Assembly (NCBI GenBank): GCA_907165065.1
Contig: OU015524.1
Location: 38,259,295-38,323,294, forward strand
From: Caprimulgus europaeus
Taxonomy: Eukaryota > Chordata > Aves > Caprimulgiformes > Caprimulgidae
Direction of reading: 5' to 3'
DNA length: 64,000 nucleotides
Shown: in pieces, positions 1 to 13,814 of the stretch
How positions within the stretch are numbered: the first letter of the stretch is position 1
Layout: each line of letters opens with the position of its first letter
Translations under genes and position numbers: made by a program
Notes under the pieces: generated by a model
Told to the model about the DNA's origin: nothing
Seen by the model: the letters and a program-made list of their open reading frames with translations, nothing else
The model's database searches: none

Positions 1-3000
1 ATGAGATCAACAAGCATTTCTATATAGGCCATGCCCAGGCAGGGGTTACCAGAACAGAGAAACCGCATAGTTACATGGCATAACAATGTTAGCCAACTGC
101 CAGCATAGATAAAATGTTATTTTCCCTTAATTTTTTTTCAGTTTTGGAATTTAATTGCTTTTTGCTCTTGCCATTGTGGGGAGTGCCTGAAAATGGAAAG
201 GCATTTTTCCAGTTAAATCTCTTGGCAAACTTCTTGTACCATTGTTATGTGCCCTAATTTAACACTCCTTTCTCACATGAGTTCTACTGGAGATGTTCTG
301 GTGATGATGATTAGATGACATTATCCTTTTTTTTTTTTTTTGTACAGATCTAATGCAGTTCACTGGTTTTGTCACAACACCTGGTGCATTTCAAGAGTGG
401 GTTTTTTCCCACATAGGGTTTACCACTCTTGATATATTTAGCATTCTATGATTGCTGGGAAGAAGCCACTGGCGAGGCACGCCTCCAGGGAAAGACTCCT
501 CAACAAGTTGTTACAATAGAGTCTCCATACATTCCTCCATGAGCTCTTTGGCATATGCCAACAAAGTTCAGAGAAAAGTGCGATATTCAGCCCAGGCTGT
601 GCCAGAACAGTGTGATCAGGCAGGCCAAGCCTAGTACAAGCTAGAGGCCTTGTGGGATGGCAGAGGCAGGAATAATTGCAGCAGCAGTTGCTTTAGCTTG
701 GATATACATCAGCATGACATTTTTAGATATTTTGCTTTCAACTCCTAACAAAGCAGTAAAGTTCTTTCCAATTATTTTGAGAGAAAATATGGGTTAAATT
801 GGGGAAAAGGGGGCCAATATCAATAAAAGGTTGGTTTTTTTTTTCCTTACAGGAAAAAACAATCCACAGATACTACTATGTTCCTTCTTAGTTGCCTATA
901 ACGTTTCAGCAGTATCTCTTCTCCATTCAATGTTCATATTATAACGTAGATAAAGAAAACTAATTCACCTAAATAAAATAAAACAAACACAGTGGAAAAG
1001 GGGATAAATAGACTCAGCTTCTTTCCTCTATTCCAGAAGGCATTATAGGCAGTGCCAACAACAATGCCTCTGCTTAATGTTGCTGACACTTCTGTATTTT
1101 CTTCCTTCCTATATTTTCCCTGCTTGGTATCTGCCTAAGACTGATTAAAAGAATAGGTGAAATGTTCAGCATTTCTGGGGACATCACTCATATGGGAAAA
1201 ACAATACATTTCTCTCCAGTTTTAGGAACACAGAAATATTGTTAAAATATGGTAATTTAAAGTAAAATAATTCAAAAATTCATTCTGAGAAAGATACCAG
1301 CCTTTCTGAGGATGAGGTGAAGTGAAAATGAATGTCTTCTCTCATAGAAAATTCTTTAAACTCATTTGTTAAACAGAGAAAAAACCTCCATCTTATAGAG
1401 CTGGCAGTGGCTTATCCTGGTGCCAGGCCGCAGTGAAATGTAGTGAAATGTGTCCCAATTTCATGTTCTAGATAACTTGTATGCTCTTTAAATTTTTTAA
1501 AAAATTTGCCAGCTAATTCTCCAAACACCTGTCTGTAATGAGTATGGCCTTGTCCCTCCCAACGGGCTGAACACTCTTGATCTGCACCAAATTGCTGAAC
1601 AGCCTCCATCCCATGCCTGCAAATTAAGTAGGATCTTTCTCACCCTTCTCATGGAGTCTCCCAAACACCTATGGTGTGTGACAGCAGTGTGGGTGCCTCC
1701 ACCCCCCCTCAGCAGGCAGCAAGTCAACATGGAAAGCAACCTGCTATTTGTAACTCTAGTTCCATCAACTCAAGCAACAAGGTCACATTCTGTTACTGTG
1801 GCTCTGTAGATCCTAATTGTGCTGATTGCCTTTGCTGTAGCTCAGCTAGTTCCACTTGAAAACATTTGTCTTTTTCAGTGTTCAAGTTAGAATGTGATGT
1901 GCAAATAATTTTTTTTTCCCAAATGCTTCCAATAATAGTGGTCTAATTCCAGGGTAATTAACTGGTTCCAGTTTATATTCTATCCTGTATGCAGATCAGT
2001 TCTCATTCAGTTCTTAATGCAACCAGAAGCTATCTATTAGCTACGTGCATCAACTAAGCTACAGCTGATGTGTAGTCAGACAGCTGGCTCGTGACTGAAT
2101 AGCCAATCTCTGCCTGTCCCAGAAAAGTAGATGCTTCTGTATCCAGTTCTGTCTTATAGCAAGGAAAAGTCGCGGCTTTATATCAAGTCAATACAGCAAG
2201 TCCCCAGGTCAGTCAGCCGCTCACTTGATAACAGTAAACCATTAGACAAATTCAATAGTCAGGTAGAAACACGGACTGACAACTTCATGTATGTTGAATT
2301 GCCTGTGTATTTGTAAAAATACATGCTACTTTGATATATAATACAAGAATTCAGAATGTTTTCGTAAGAGAAACCAAAATTTGTCCAAATTGTTCCTGGG
2401 TATGCACTAGTTTAAATGCTCATTCTAATTTTAGAAACTTAATTTTAGTCCATTTGAATTCATATTCCAGTTGTTATTACAATTAGACAGTTTTAGAGTT
2501 TCTATGAAGCTGTAAGTAGGCATTTGCTAAGTTTTAAAAGTGTATGAGTTCTGTATGCTTGCCAATAACTTCTAAGTTATGGGACTTGGCATATGGCTTA
2601 GTACAGGCAAGGTTGCTTCTCTCCTGTCACTGACACAAAGTGAAAATGTTCTCAGTTTGTTCTTTTTTCTTATGTAGGTCAGCACTTCAGGTATAATTGT
2701 CCTCTAATTCTGCCAGAATCATGTTGATCTTATTCTGATTATCTTAATAAAAGCCATAAATTTTGATTTTAGCTCCAGTTAATGATAACAATACTTCTAC
2801 ATTGAACGAATGCATGTGGATCTTCAAGAGAATGGCAGATACCACATTTCTGAAACAGACCCTAGATTCAAGTGCTCCCGAACTGCAAGTCTGCCTGTCT
2901 CCAACCATGGAGGAGATACAACTTAAAGAAAATGTTGCCAGAATAGCCACAAGAAGAGGGCATGTTCCCTTCTCTTCCTGCAGCCCGCATCAAGTCTCAG

Positions 3001-4127
3001 TGTGCTGTTGAGCTGTGTTGGGTTTGGATGAGGCTTGTAAGCTCACTGTGAGGGAGAGCACAGCTGATAGGGAGGTGATGGAGGAAAGCCACAGATTCCA
3101 CCACTGTGACCCAAGAGGAGGTTTGGAAGGAAGGACCTCCATGCTCTGCTCAGGCATTCAAGCTAAGCCAAGCCTCTGGGGATGGCTATTGGCGACCCTG
3201 GGAGGAAATCTGCTCACAGAGGACAGAGTGCCTTTAAAGCTACTACACCAGAGATGCAGTTTTTGGTTCCCACACTTCCTCCCTCCTGATCCTGTCCACT
3301 TACCCCACCTTTGTTACAAGTCCTTGGCAATTAGTGAAAGGAATTGGCCAGTGAACCTTACCCAGGGCTCTGCAGCATGGTTGCAGGGAATGTAGGATAT
3401 CAGTGTAGGGTAAAAGAACTCCTGCACGAGTTGGGGCAGTTTGTGGTTCCCAAATGGACAGCAAGTTGGACTGCATCTCTGGACACTCTCATGAGACACA
3501 CCAGGAGCACATTAAACAAAACAGGAATTCAAACAGTCAGTGTAAGCTTGACACAGCCCTTAGCTACAGCCAACCCTTCAGGTAGGCATGCTCAGCAGCT
3601 CCAGAAAGTGAGCAACCAGAAAGCAATCAAATGCCTGAAGTACCAAACATGGAGATTTCTACTTCCTGTACGATAGCCAGAGCAGCCTGGCAAAACAGAC
3701 AGAGACACTGCTGTGGCCCCTCCATTACCACTGCTCGTACACCAGACTCGCGAGCATACAAAAGGCAGATGCTGAAACAGAAGAACAACCGAAGCTGCTT
3801 ATAACATATGTAAGAACAATGACAAGCTATTCCTAAAAGAATACTGCCAGGAGTAAAATAAAAGAATTAGATTTCAATAGCAGTGCCATAAAATCAGTGT
3901 GGCCCATGTTGTTTAAGGTCGTGCCAGGAATATGTCAGCCCCACGGACTGTGAAGCCAGAAATGCTTCATCACGGGTACAGCTTCCTTTTGTGCACCAAG
4001 GCACATGCATGGGCTGTGCCATGAAGCACTGCTGCTAATGACACGGTCTTGCAGGGCTGGTGATGCACACTTCCTTCATTCCAGTTCCTTATGGTCTATT
4101 TTAAGCCAGTAAAGTATTGTAGTGTTG
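1..4127. other. Intergenic DNA, no gene recognised
   Basis: AT-rich non-coding DNA upstream of SRD5A2. Open frames here are short, lack recognisable domains and have no consistent splice context. An oligo-T run lies at 327-341. I see no exon of the genes that flank SRD5A2 in mammals (XDH, MEMO1), although small exons could be missed by eye. Confidence 0.6.
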
Positions 4128-4320
4128 AAGAAACTCAAAGCCCTCATCACACCTCTTACAAACCAGGGAATTGTGCTATAATTGCCATTTCACAAATGAG
4201 GGACTGAGGGAAAAAGTAATTTAATAACTTGCTCAAAACTACCTGAGAGTTTCTGGCAGATGTGAGAAGTGAACACAGATCTCCCAAGTGCTGGGTAAAA
4301 TATTGAAGCATTCTTTCTCT
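4128..4320 (-). repeat. MIR-like SINE (core-SINE relic)
   Basis: The + strand reads like the reverse complement of a MIR element. An ATTTCACAAATGAGGGACTG stretch (consensus ATTTTACAGATGAGGAAACTG) is followed by GAGGGAAAAAGTAATTTAATAACTTGCTCAA (in the consensus, GAGGCACAGAGAGGTT then AAGTAACTTGCCCAA), then a TTTCTGGCAGA and GAACACAGATCTCC segment matching the GGCAGAGC and GAACCCAGGTCT parts. The upstream CTCATCACACCTCTTACAAA fits the CTCATTTAATCCTCACAACA part. MIR is a tRNA-derived SINE shared by amniotes, so this copy would be very old. Boundaries are approximate and the match is from memory of the consensus. Confidence 0.65.
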
Positions 4321-7300
4321 TGCTAAACTTCTATTGTCTGCTCAAGCATATACTTTGGACAACAGCAAAGTCTGAAGAAATAATATGAGAAAATACATGT
4401 CCCCAGGGTCTCCTCTCAAATAATACTGATTAAATCTAACACAAAATGGTAGCCAATGACTAGTATAATATTCCCTTCAAATCTAAGAAAAGGCCATATC
4501 CAACCTTTCTCAAGTCAAAAGAAGTCTTTCCAAGTAATCTCAATTAATTGAATTTACGGGGGTGGGGAGGAGGCATGTAGCAAACAGAGATTAAATGCAT
4601 GTTGAACAGATGCTATTCTGATTAAAATATGAAAACCACAGATGTACATAAAAAAACCCCATAGTGTTTGGTGCTAGCTTACAGTTCAGAAAACAGTCCT
4701 TTCTGCTACATTGTGTCACCTGGTAACACTGTACTGAGCACTTCACACCAGGTACTTCAAGTGTTCTGCTTGAATCCACAAACATACCTAATCATATGTT
4801 CGGTACACAGATGCTTTACCCCTATGTCCCACACCTTTCCTTCCTCACATTTACCCCTTGCAGGTCTGGCAGCCACTGCTCTCTGCTCCATCCATGACCA
4901 ACTCTCCTTGGGTCTCCCCTCTAGTTCCTCTGGACCGTAGATCTTTAGTTATAATGACAGAAATCTAATGGCTTTTTCCAGATTTTTGTATCAAGGTAAC
5001 ACAAGGGTCTGGGTGCCTTTCATTATCCAGATGGCGTGTTACCCAGGTTCTTACTGTAACTGCCAGATGCAACTGACTCTCATTCTGCATGATACTTTCA
5101 TAACGGTCTATCCACCCCTTGTTATATTGACAGAAGTGAAAGTTAGTTAGTAAAAATTGGCAAACAGTGACTCTCCAGCCAGGCTTTTAGAAGTTACAGC
5201 ACAGAAACATGTAGTGTCCTGTTACTAGATAAGTGCCAAATAGTAAATGAGCCAAAATGAAAACAAACTATGAGGATAACAAAATACACCAAGAAACAAT
5301 TAGAGGTACAATGAAGAATACCAGCTTCTAGCAGAACAAGTCAAACAAGACTGTTTTTCTAGCTTCTACACTGCATAATCTTTACTGTCACCACTGCCCT
5401 ATTTAAATTAAACAACTATTTACAAGTGGGTATATAACCATAAGTATGCAACAAGCCACCTGGTTACTTGATCACATACCTTGTCTTAAATAAACTAATA
5501 TATTATCTTTACTGTTGCTGTAAATCTAATTGAATCATTCAATGCAGGATGTGAAAAGCTGAGCTCTAGAGGCTGGGCTGGTAAGTGTATGCGTTGGTAG
5601 CTGTGTTGGTGGCTTTGCGCCTCTATTTACTTTGGCTTCTGCTGGAGAAACTCATCCCTGCTCCATATGACATGGAGGTGACTGGGTATTGTTAACATGT
5701 CACACTGGTCTGGCTGTATCCTGACTTCTTGAATGGCCAAAGAAGTGAGCAATATTTCTAGTATGAGCAGTACAGCTTCATAAGCTCATGCTCATAGTCA
5801 AAACAGAAGTGTATTTAATAGCTCTATTTAATAGAAACCAGCAATGGTTTCTTCTTGCTCCTCATAGACTCACTCATTTCAAGGCCAGAAAGAACCCAAT
5901 TCACCTTATCTGAGTACCTAGCAGTGGACACTTTATTTTATCCAGTTACTCATGTATTGAACTCAGTAATTATACTCACTGGAAGTATACCTTCTGGAAA
6001 TGCAGCCAGTCTTACCTTGAAAGCATTACACAATAAAGAATCACCTGCTTCCTTTTGAAATTTTATTCTGTGATAGTCACCTCTAGCTTTAAAAATATAT
6101 GACTTTTTTATTGAAGATGGTTGGGTTTTAATTCCAGAAACTGTTTTTTGTTACACATTTTTCTGATAAGCTAAAGAGTTGTTTAGCACCAAGCATCTTA
6201 CCTCTATGAAGGTACTTTCACATGTATAAAGTCACCTCTCAGACTTAAAAAACAAGTAATCTTCAAATATTGCTGTATGATTTTTTTCAGTTCTAGAGTA
6301 ATTTTATAGCTCATTTCAGCACTTTTGGAAACATTCTTTACAAATGATGGTAGATTTGCAAACAGAATTCCCCTTGAAACTCTCACCATCATTTGTATTC
6401 CATAGGGATTTAAAAGCACCCAAAGTAACCCAGAGGAGGGTGGAAAGAGCTGAGAAGGTGAAAACAGAACTCTGCTCTCTTTCATGGGGGGTTCAGGAAA
6501 CAAAGGTCCTTATCTTACAAGGTACCCCATTAGGTCTCACCAAGAGAAAGCAAATTTATTTGAAATAGAGGTCTACATTTGCTTTAGAGAAATAAGTGGG
6601 ATGCTGATCTTACATAGTTTGTGAAGAACCAGCCTGCAGAATATGATAAGCCAAAAATCAGCAAGAAGCTATCCTGCTAGGTAGGAGGGAGGATATCCAG
6701 GTTCCAAGAGTCAACTTAACAGATGGGGCCTCAGAGGCTGGAACAACAGACACCCATAATTAGTCTTTTTGCTCAGATATATGGTTCAAGGAGAAAGTTC
6801 TCTTTCACTATTGGCGCTCTGCTGATTTGACTTACTAAATTGTCCATTGTCCCACCTCTTCAAAAACAACAAACAATAACATGTTGATTTTGTGACTATC
6901 AAATTTGTTTTAGAAACTGCTAATGGCTTCAGACTGGTGTAGAGGAATCTAATCTTTCATTAAAAATAAACACATGCTGTCAACCTTTGGCTGCACCTAC
7001 TCTGCTGAATTGGACAACGCCATGAAGGGCACTAGAGGGCAACTGTTAAATTGCTAGAATGATCCTTGGCACAGTTTTGGCCTAAACCAAACAACTCTCA
7101 TCAGGGATTATAATGCATGCTTTGGCAGTTAGCGTTGGCAAGGGCCTGTTCCCTACAGACAGCTTGCATGCAAAATAGGTCCAGGAGTCTGCAGACTGCC
7201 AGGAGTATCATCCCTGAAAGATATGACCTGTTCCATTCCTCTCAACAGGGACAGGTCATACTCCAACCTATAATTTCAGATGGCAATTCAAATGCCATAA

Positions 7301-7617
7301 TTCTCAGTGGCTTCACTAACAGTTATTCAGTCCTGATTTAGGTGAGGCTTACGCACTCACCCAAACTAAACAACTTATGCCAGTGATACAGAATTATCAT
7401 CTGACTTTTACTGCAGTTTTTACTTTAATTGAAGTTTTTCACAATGCCCTAAATATCAGGATTGATGATATGACAACGTTAGCTTCATTCAAGTTTTGTC
7501 ATTCTGGCAGAGAATCCATCCAGTTACTGAAATAAATGTGCTAGCAACATGTAAATAGTAAACAGTTCACTTGGCAACCTTCCTACCTCTATTTAAAAGT
7601 AATTACCACAGAACTTA
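4321..7617. other. Intergenic DNA with one inverted repeat
   Basis: AT-rich non-coding sequence. I recognise no gene or transposon here. The one structured item is the inverted repeat at 7222-7260, listed separately. Open frames of up to about 100 codons occur on both strands but show no domain, signal peptide or exon structure. Confidence 0.55.
7222..7260. repeat. Inverted repeat, 13-bp arms
   Basis: The left arm TATGACCTGTTCC (7222-7234) and right arm GGGACAGGTCATA (7248-7260) are complementary at 12 of 13 positions around a 13-nt spacer. Each arm contains an AGGTCA-type nuclear-receptor half-site (TGACCT at 7224-7229, AGGTCA at 7253-7258) in everted orientation. A regulatory role is inference only. 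Confidence 0.6.
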
Positions 7618-8225
7618 ACAGAATCACAGAACAGTTGAGGTTGGAAGGGACCTCTGAGGATCATCTCTTCCAACCCCATACTAGGGTCACCTAGAGCAGG
7701 CTACCCGGGACCACATCCAGATGGCTTTTGAGTATCTATCTCCACAACCTTTCTGGGCAACCTGTGCCAGTGCTCAGTCACCCTCACAGTGAAAAAGTGT
7801 TTCCTGCTGTTCAGATGGAGCTTCTCGTGTTTCAGCATGTGCCCATTGCCTCTGGTCCTATCACTGGACACCACTGGAAAGCACCTGACTCCATCTCCTT
7901 TACAGCCTCCCTTCAAGTATTTATATGCATTGATGAGATCCCACCTGAGCCTTGTCTTCTCCAGGCTGAACACTCCCAGCTCTCCCAGCCTTTCCCCACA
8001 GAACAGGTGCTCCAGTCCCTTAATTATCTTACTGGTCCTTTGCTGGACCCTCTCCAGTAACTTCACGTCTCTACGACACTGGGGAGCCCAGACCTGGACA
8101 GAGCACTCCAGATGTGGCCTCACCAGTGCTGAGCAGAAGGGAAGGAGCACTTCCCTCCACTTGCTGGCAACACTCCCCCTAATGCAGCCCTAGATACCAC
8201 CAGCCTTTTTTGCCACAAGAGCCCA
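7618..8225 (-). mobile_element. CR1 LINE, 5'-truncated, minus strand
   Basis: The 3' end of the element is at the left, where the + strand shows GAATCACAGAACAG, the complement of the CR1 ATTCTGTG tail repeat, followed by GGTTGGAAGGGACCTCTGAGG. The minus strand over 7701-8150 encodes the C-terminal part of the CR1 ORF2 protein. Segments VRPHLECSVQVWAPQ, LLERVQQR, SLEKTRLRWDLINAYKYL, RTRGNG and HWHRLP are all typical of that region. The copy is truncated at its 5' end (near 8225) before the reverse-transcriptase active site, so it cannot move. It lies about 7 kb upstream of SRD5A2. Confidence 0.93.
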
Positions 8226-11200
8226 GTTTAGAGCTGACATAAAGTACTGACGGGCAGAACGCTAACACTGCTGTGCTTATCACAGTTCTGAGAGTTCAAG
8301 GTACTATATAATACAAACAGTCATATAGAGATATTCATTACAGTGGTCTTGTGCATCACACTGAATTACCCCAAATAGCCCATTCTGTCTTTCTGTCAGT
8401 CAGGGCTTGGGCTGTCCTGGTTTGTTGCAGGCTACCTACGGTTTTCTAGCATCTGAGGATGCTGCAGTTCAGACTCCACCTGTGGAGTCTCCTTAGCTAT
8501 GGAGAGCCTTTGGGAGGTCATTTGAATATGGAATGGCTCAGAGAAGCCAAAGTGGGATTGCTGCCACAGTGCAGAGCAAACAGGCAGCATGTAACAGGAC
8601 AGCCAGCTAGGAAGGTGGATGATTGTTGGTGAGAAAACTTTCCACGCCCTCCGGCTACACAAAACAATTGCTAGATGTTTAGCAAGCCACAGACCTAAAG
8701 TATTAATCAAATTTCCTGTTTCTGAACTTTCTAACTATCATAAGAACTCAGAACCCAAACACTCTCTAATTTAGATGGTTGGAAACTGAGGCATAAACAT
8801 GTATCTGCTGGACCTGGCTACTCAGAATTTACCACCCAGCCAACTCTATATAAGGATGCCAGCCCTATTCTGTCCAGGTCCTGCCCCCATCCTGGACTGG
8901 CCATTTCGATGGAGGAGAAACCCAGTTGCAACAGCTGGAAGCTCTGGCACGTTCCAGACAAGTCCCTGACTCTAACAGGAAAGGGCCCAGGGCCTCCAGG
9001 GAAGGCATCTGCCCTGCAATCCTGCAGAGCTGCAGGTTCCACAGGGCGCACGCACTGCTGGCTCAGAGCACCCACGCCCCTGAGTCACAGGCTGGGCAGG
9101 CAACAACCGCTGTACAGTGGCAACCCCTGGTGCTGGGATTCAGGCAGGGAAACGCAGCAGCACAGAGGCTGCTCTACCTCCTTTATTACTTCCATACATG
9201 GCAGATAGGGGAAAAATACCAAAAATTATTAACAGTGCCTGGCATTTGCCATTGTTAGGCCCCATCTTAGATTGTTTATAACTTTGCCAGCCCTAACCAT
9301 ACAGTCTGCAGTTTTCAAAGTTTGGTGCCTGCTCAAAGTTTTTGGAAAAGGTCAGCCACAATTCAACTGTTTCTGGAAATCAAGTAACTAACCATGTTAA
9401 AAAAAATAGTGACATTTTCTTTGAGCGGCTCTAGCACCCCCAAGCTTTGGAGGGCTCACATGAAATTTATCAGGAGGTGGCCTTCCTGTCTGGGCTCTGC
9501 CAAACAAGAAGTCTTTGAAAATATGTGGTTTACAATAGTCAAGAGAAACATGTTGGAGTTTATAGCTAATTTCCCAGGAGAGACTGTCTGCAGTGACAAT
9601 GTCCCAGCTTCTGCTGAGCCCCAAAACTGCAGTTCTGTGCTGTGTGGACTCAGCGCTTTACACCAGACACCAGATGAGGAAGATTCTCTTGTGCTCCTCA
9701 AGCTCCCCCTGCTTTTCATTCTGTGATTCTCTGGCTCAGCTTCTGTGAGCGAGGCAGTTAACTTGTTTCCCTATCTTCTTGTAACATTCAGTCTCTAGGA
9801 TGTTTCAGTGCTAACCAACTGGAATAGGTGGGGCAGTGTGGGTGTAAAGGTATCTTCTTTTTCTGCTGAAAGAACTGTGTTCTCAGGGATCAGAATACAA
9901 AAACCAGACAACACAGCAAGAATGTCAATAGGTAAAATAAGATGAATTAAAGGAAAGAAATGGGGGTCAGATTCTGATCTTGTGGCTGTTTTATATAGAT
10001 GCTGTTCAAGAAAATCTGAAGTAAAAATAAAGCCTTAAAATATTAAGTGTCTCCCTACTGTTTGTGGGCTTTTCTTTGTCATAGTTTTTACATTCATCCC
10101 AGTAAAGATGTGAATGCTCTATTAAAAATAACTTGCTGCAAAACTCTGTGTGCACTAGGTTAGAGTTAATCCTGCAAGAGGTTTATTCCTCCTTTTCACA
10201 CATGCTAGGGTAATCTGCCCTGTATTCCTCGAAACCTATTCTCACACTTCCATCAGTGTTACAAGTAAAAAAATCAGCAGCAGTTTATTTACTAAATTTC
10301 ACAAGCCAGATTAATGTACACTTCTGCAGTTCTAATTGCTTCTCTGTAGCTGCTTAGCCAAGTCACAGAACAGGCCTTTAAATACTTAGTTTAACTAACC
10401 ACATGTTGTTTGGTTCCTACTCTTTCTATGCATCAACATCTTTGACTGAAGGAAAATTAAAAGAATTTTCTCATTTTTAAAATGTTTTAAATGTCACCAG
10501 CTGGATCTAACATGTGACGCGAAGTGACAATCATGCAGCTTCTTATGTCAGTAGATGACAGTTCTGGCTAAGTAGTAAAAAACTACTTGTGACTGAGAGG
10601 GAAATGTCTATATCAGATTATTAACTCTGCTTTTGCAGCATTAAAAATTATATGAGGATATCACAAAAGGAAATAAACCATCAGGAAGTGAACAGTTTCT
10701 TATTTAGCACAGGACGTATATGAGGTAAAACAAAGTGTCAACAGCGGCTGATGGCTCCCAATGTTTCTTAACTTCAGTCTAGCTACATGCATGTCAGCAC
10801 TGGAAAGATTGCAACCAGTGCACATATAACTTCTGGGAGATCTCAGGCACTGCCTTACGCAACTGTTCATCTCATTGAGTGTTCTCATTCAGAACTTAAT
10901 CCTGCAGCCCTTCCTAAAGATTATGTATGTGCAACTGCAAGGACTGCATGCCTAATGGTACTCTCTACACTCAAGCTCCAGGTCCTTTTGGTAAAAGTGA
11001 TGGACCACTTCTTACTTCCACTGTGCTCGGATTCTGGTTTACAGCAGCTCACTCAGGTAAGAAACTTCTCTGGACTGCAGAAAGGCAATCAAACAGAACC
11101 ATTCTGCTCTCACCCAGAGCTACCAGAGCAACGACATACACCATGGGATCAGAGGAGGCACAGGTTTGTCAGAAGAATGCAGGCTGTGCTTTGGGAATGT

Positions 11201-13814
11201 GACATTCCAGCCATCTGGGATTCTGCAGTGGGCTGTATTCACTCTGGGCTACCTCCTGAACTCAGGGAAGAGACCTTCAGTAGTTAAAAAACACCTTGAT
11301 TTCCATCTATAATTTTCTTCTGAAAAGCCTCTTAAATCCACAGACATCTAGATTTATAAATGACCCACAGTTTTCCTCCAGATGATCCCCATTTATAAAT
11401 GTATACCTCTGACACCTCATTTTCTACCTCCTGTAGATTTTGTACAGTTCAATTCTTCAGAAGAGTTGGATTTTTGTCTTCAAAGATAAAATAAGCCAAG
11501 AGTTCTGAAGTTTTATCAGATATGCAAACAGGGCTTAGACTGTACTTTTTTCCCCTCTCCCTTCACATTCAGCAGGCCTGCAAACACTTTACTGCTGAAG
11601 TATTTTTTTTTTCCAGGAAATACTCCCACTGATTATTTACTGTTAGGACATAATAAAGCATTCAGAACATCTGTAATTTACTGGAGGAGAAACAGTCTGA
11701 ATTAAATAGTCTATGTTTTGTAGCTTGACCATGCTGGCTCGAGACAACTTCAGGGCAAGATTCATTACTGCCTGGTGCTCCTTTGGGCTGGTGAAACAAA
11801 TACCCACATATGCACCCATGGGAAAAATAAAGTTTGGTTTAAAATAAAGTTTTGGTGATCCTAGAGAAACCACACTCTTTCAGCACTGCACCCTGCAGCC
11901 TTCTCAAAACCCACTGATGTATACACAGAATGCTTCTGCAGCACTGCTTTCACCTCTTTTAAGTACTGATATGGTACTTCAGCAAGAAGAAGGAATTCTC
12001 AGGGGAAGATTTGTCCAGTGGTTGGATGTGATGAATAATAATGCAGTCTTTGTTTCCAATGATAAACATAAATGCCGTGGTACTTAACTTAGAGGAGTGT
12101 AATTTCTGTCTACAGAAATTACTTCAGAGCTTACAGAGTAAGAGTGGGATCCAGTTCTCCTGACATATTTGTCTAGCTTTTAGAGCCAATGGAGAGAAAC
12201 AGGTTTATCTATGTTATGATTCATTTATCTGTTTTATTACCTCCTTGGATGAGCTAAATCTCACATTAAAAGTGTTTCCTTCTTTCCATGGACTGGAAAT
12301 GGCTTCTATATGACTAGCTCACTTTTTAAACGTTAGAAGAATTCCCACACCATTTGTCTTCCCCTGTAAATGAGTAGAACTAGGCCCCTTCAGCTTGAAT
12401 CCAACCAACCAGGATGGTGAGGAGGGGACTACCTGTTTTTGAGATCACTGCCCCCTCCAGTTCTTATGCTGTGCCTCCTTTATCATTTTAGTTTGAATCC
12501 AAAGAATACTTTGAAGAGATTCCCACAATCACCCCCAACTAACTACTGAGCTTTGATTTGCTTCATGAAACAGGCACCTTTATCCATTAATGGTTCACAG
12601 CCAGGAACTGTTTCTCAAACACAGATGCCTACGCCACCAGCCTCCCACCACTGATACTGTTTTAGGGCTAGAATACCTGGGACAGCTCTGGTCCTGACCA
12701 CCTGGCCCTTTTTTATACAGAGCTGGAAGACATCATGTACCAGAGGCTCTTTCCAGTGGGCAGCCTGGAGGCAGACAGGCATCTTCTGTGGGGAAAGAGT
12801 GTCCTGGCACGTGGCTGACAACCATCATCTACCATCATCTGAGGCCAGAAAAGCCATGACCTGTTTTACTTAGTGCAACAAACATAACCTTAGTGACCAC
12901 AGCACCGTGCAAGGATAAGGGAGAAACTGACCATAGTGGAAAGATCTTTGGTCCTCTCTTTTGAGCAACTGTCCCATAGAACAGCCAATGCAACAGAACA
13001 AGTACTTCCTGGATTATAGGATGGTCTGTAGCCTGGTGGTTTGGTCAGCTTCTGCAGAAAGAGAATCCCCTAAAACAGAGAAGGCAGTTGAACCCAAGTA
13101 TCCCAGATCCTAGATTAGCACATTCACCCTCAGACCTTGAATAAAAAACAATTACTATCTCTGCTTCACAAGAGCATTTTGTGCAGCATCCAAACCTTTG
13201 TGGATTTGGATCCAACTGCTTTCTCAGTGAAGCTGCAAAATGACAGGGATGCAACCATAACTCATGGCCTTGAGGTGATATGCTGTAATGGTCAGTAACA
13301 ATACAGTTTAAGGTTCTGTTAGCCCTTCTGCAGTAATTCAGTGCCCTGACAATCCTTACCAAATGGAGATCCCTGAGGAAACAGGCAAAGAAAAGCCTAA
13401 TTCTTGGACTGCAGTTTCAGGGAAACTGTTTTCAGAACTCCTTCATGTGGTGGAGACTAAGGGCTTCTGAGCATACCCCAAAGCTAGGACTTACATTAGG
13501 ACCATCTTTACTCAAACTTGGGGCACTTAAAAAGTTTAAGCATTGTCTGGTTATGTCGAATATGAGCTGGAGTTGTCAGACTCATTGGTTTTGGACTGGG
13601 CTTCCCTAGTCCTATCACGGGCATCTACATTCCTCAATTTTCCTCTGGCCTTTAGCACCTCTCTCTATCTTTAGCTTCCACCTGCACGCAAACGGGGCCG
13701 CACTCCCTCCCTGCTGCCAGAAGGCTGCTCAGCCAGTACATCACAGATCACCAGCTGAGCCTTGGCATGGCATGTGAGGTGGCAGAAGCAGTGCATGATG
13801 AGTTATCTTCCAAA
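8226..13814. other. Intergenic DNA, no gene recognised
   Basis: Non-coding sequence between two CR1 copies. A TATA-like CTATATAAGG occurs at 8845-8854, without further promoter context. The longest open frame is 166 codons (10787-11287, +). It has no recognisable domain, lies in ordinary-looking sequence and is treated as chance. A 10-bp direct repeat (ACCATCATCT twice) lies near 12820-12840. Confidence 0.55.

Noticed and set aside
7701-8150. 149-codon minus-strand frame as a host gene
   Set aside because: The peptide is the C-terminus of CR1 ORF2, and the nucleotides show the CR1 3' end.
10787-11287. 166-codon frame as a gene
   Set aside because: No domain, no splice or promoter context, and overlapping frames in other phases are also open. 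Most simply a chance frame.
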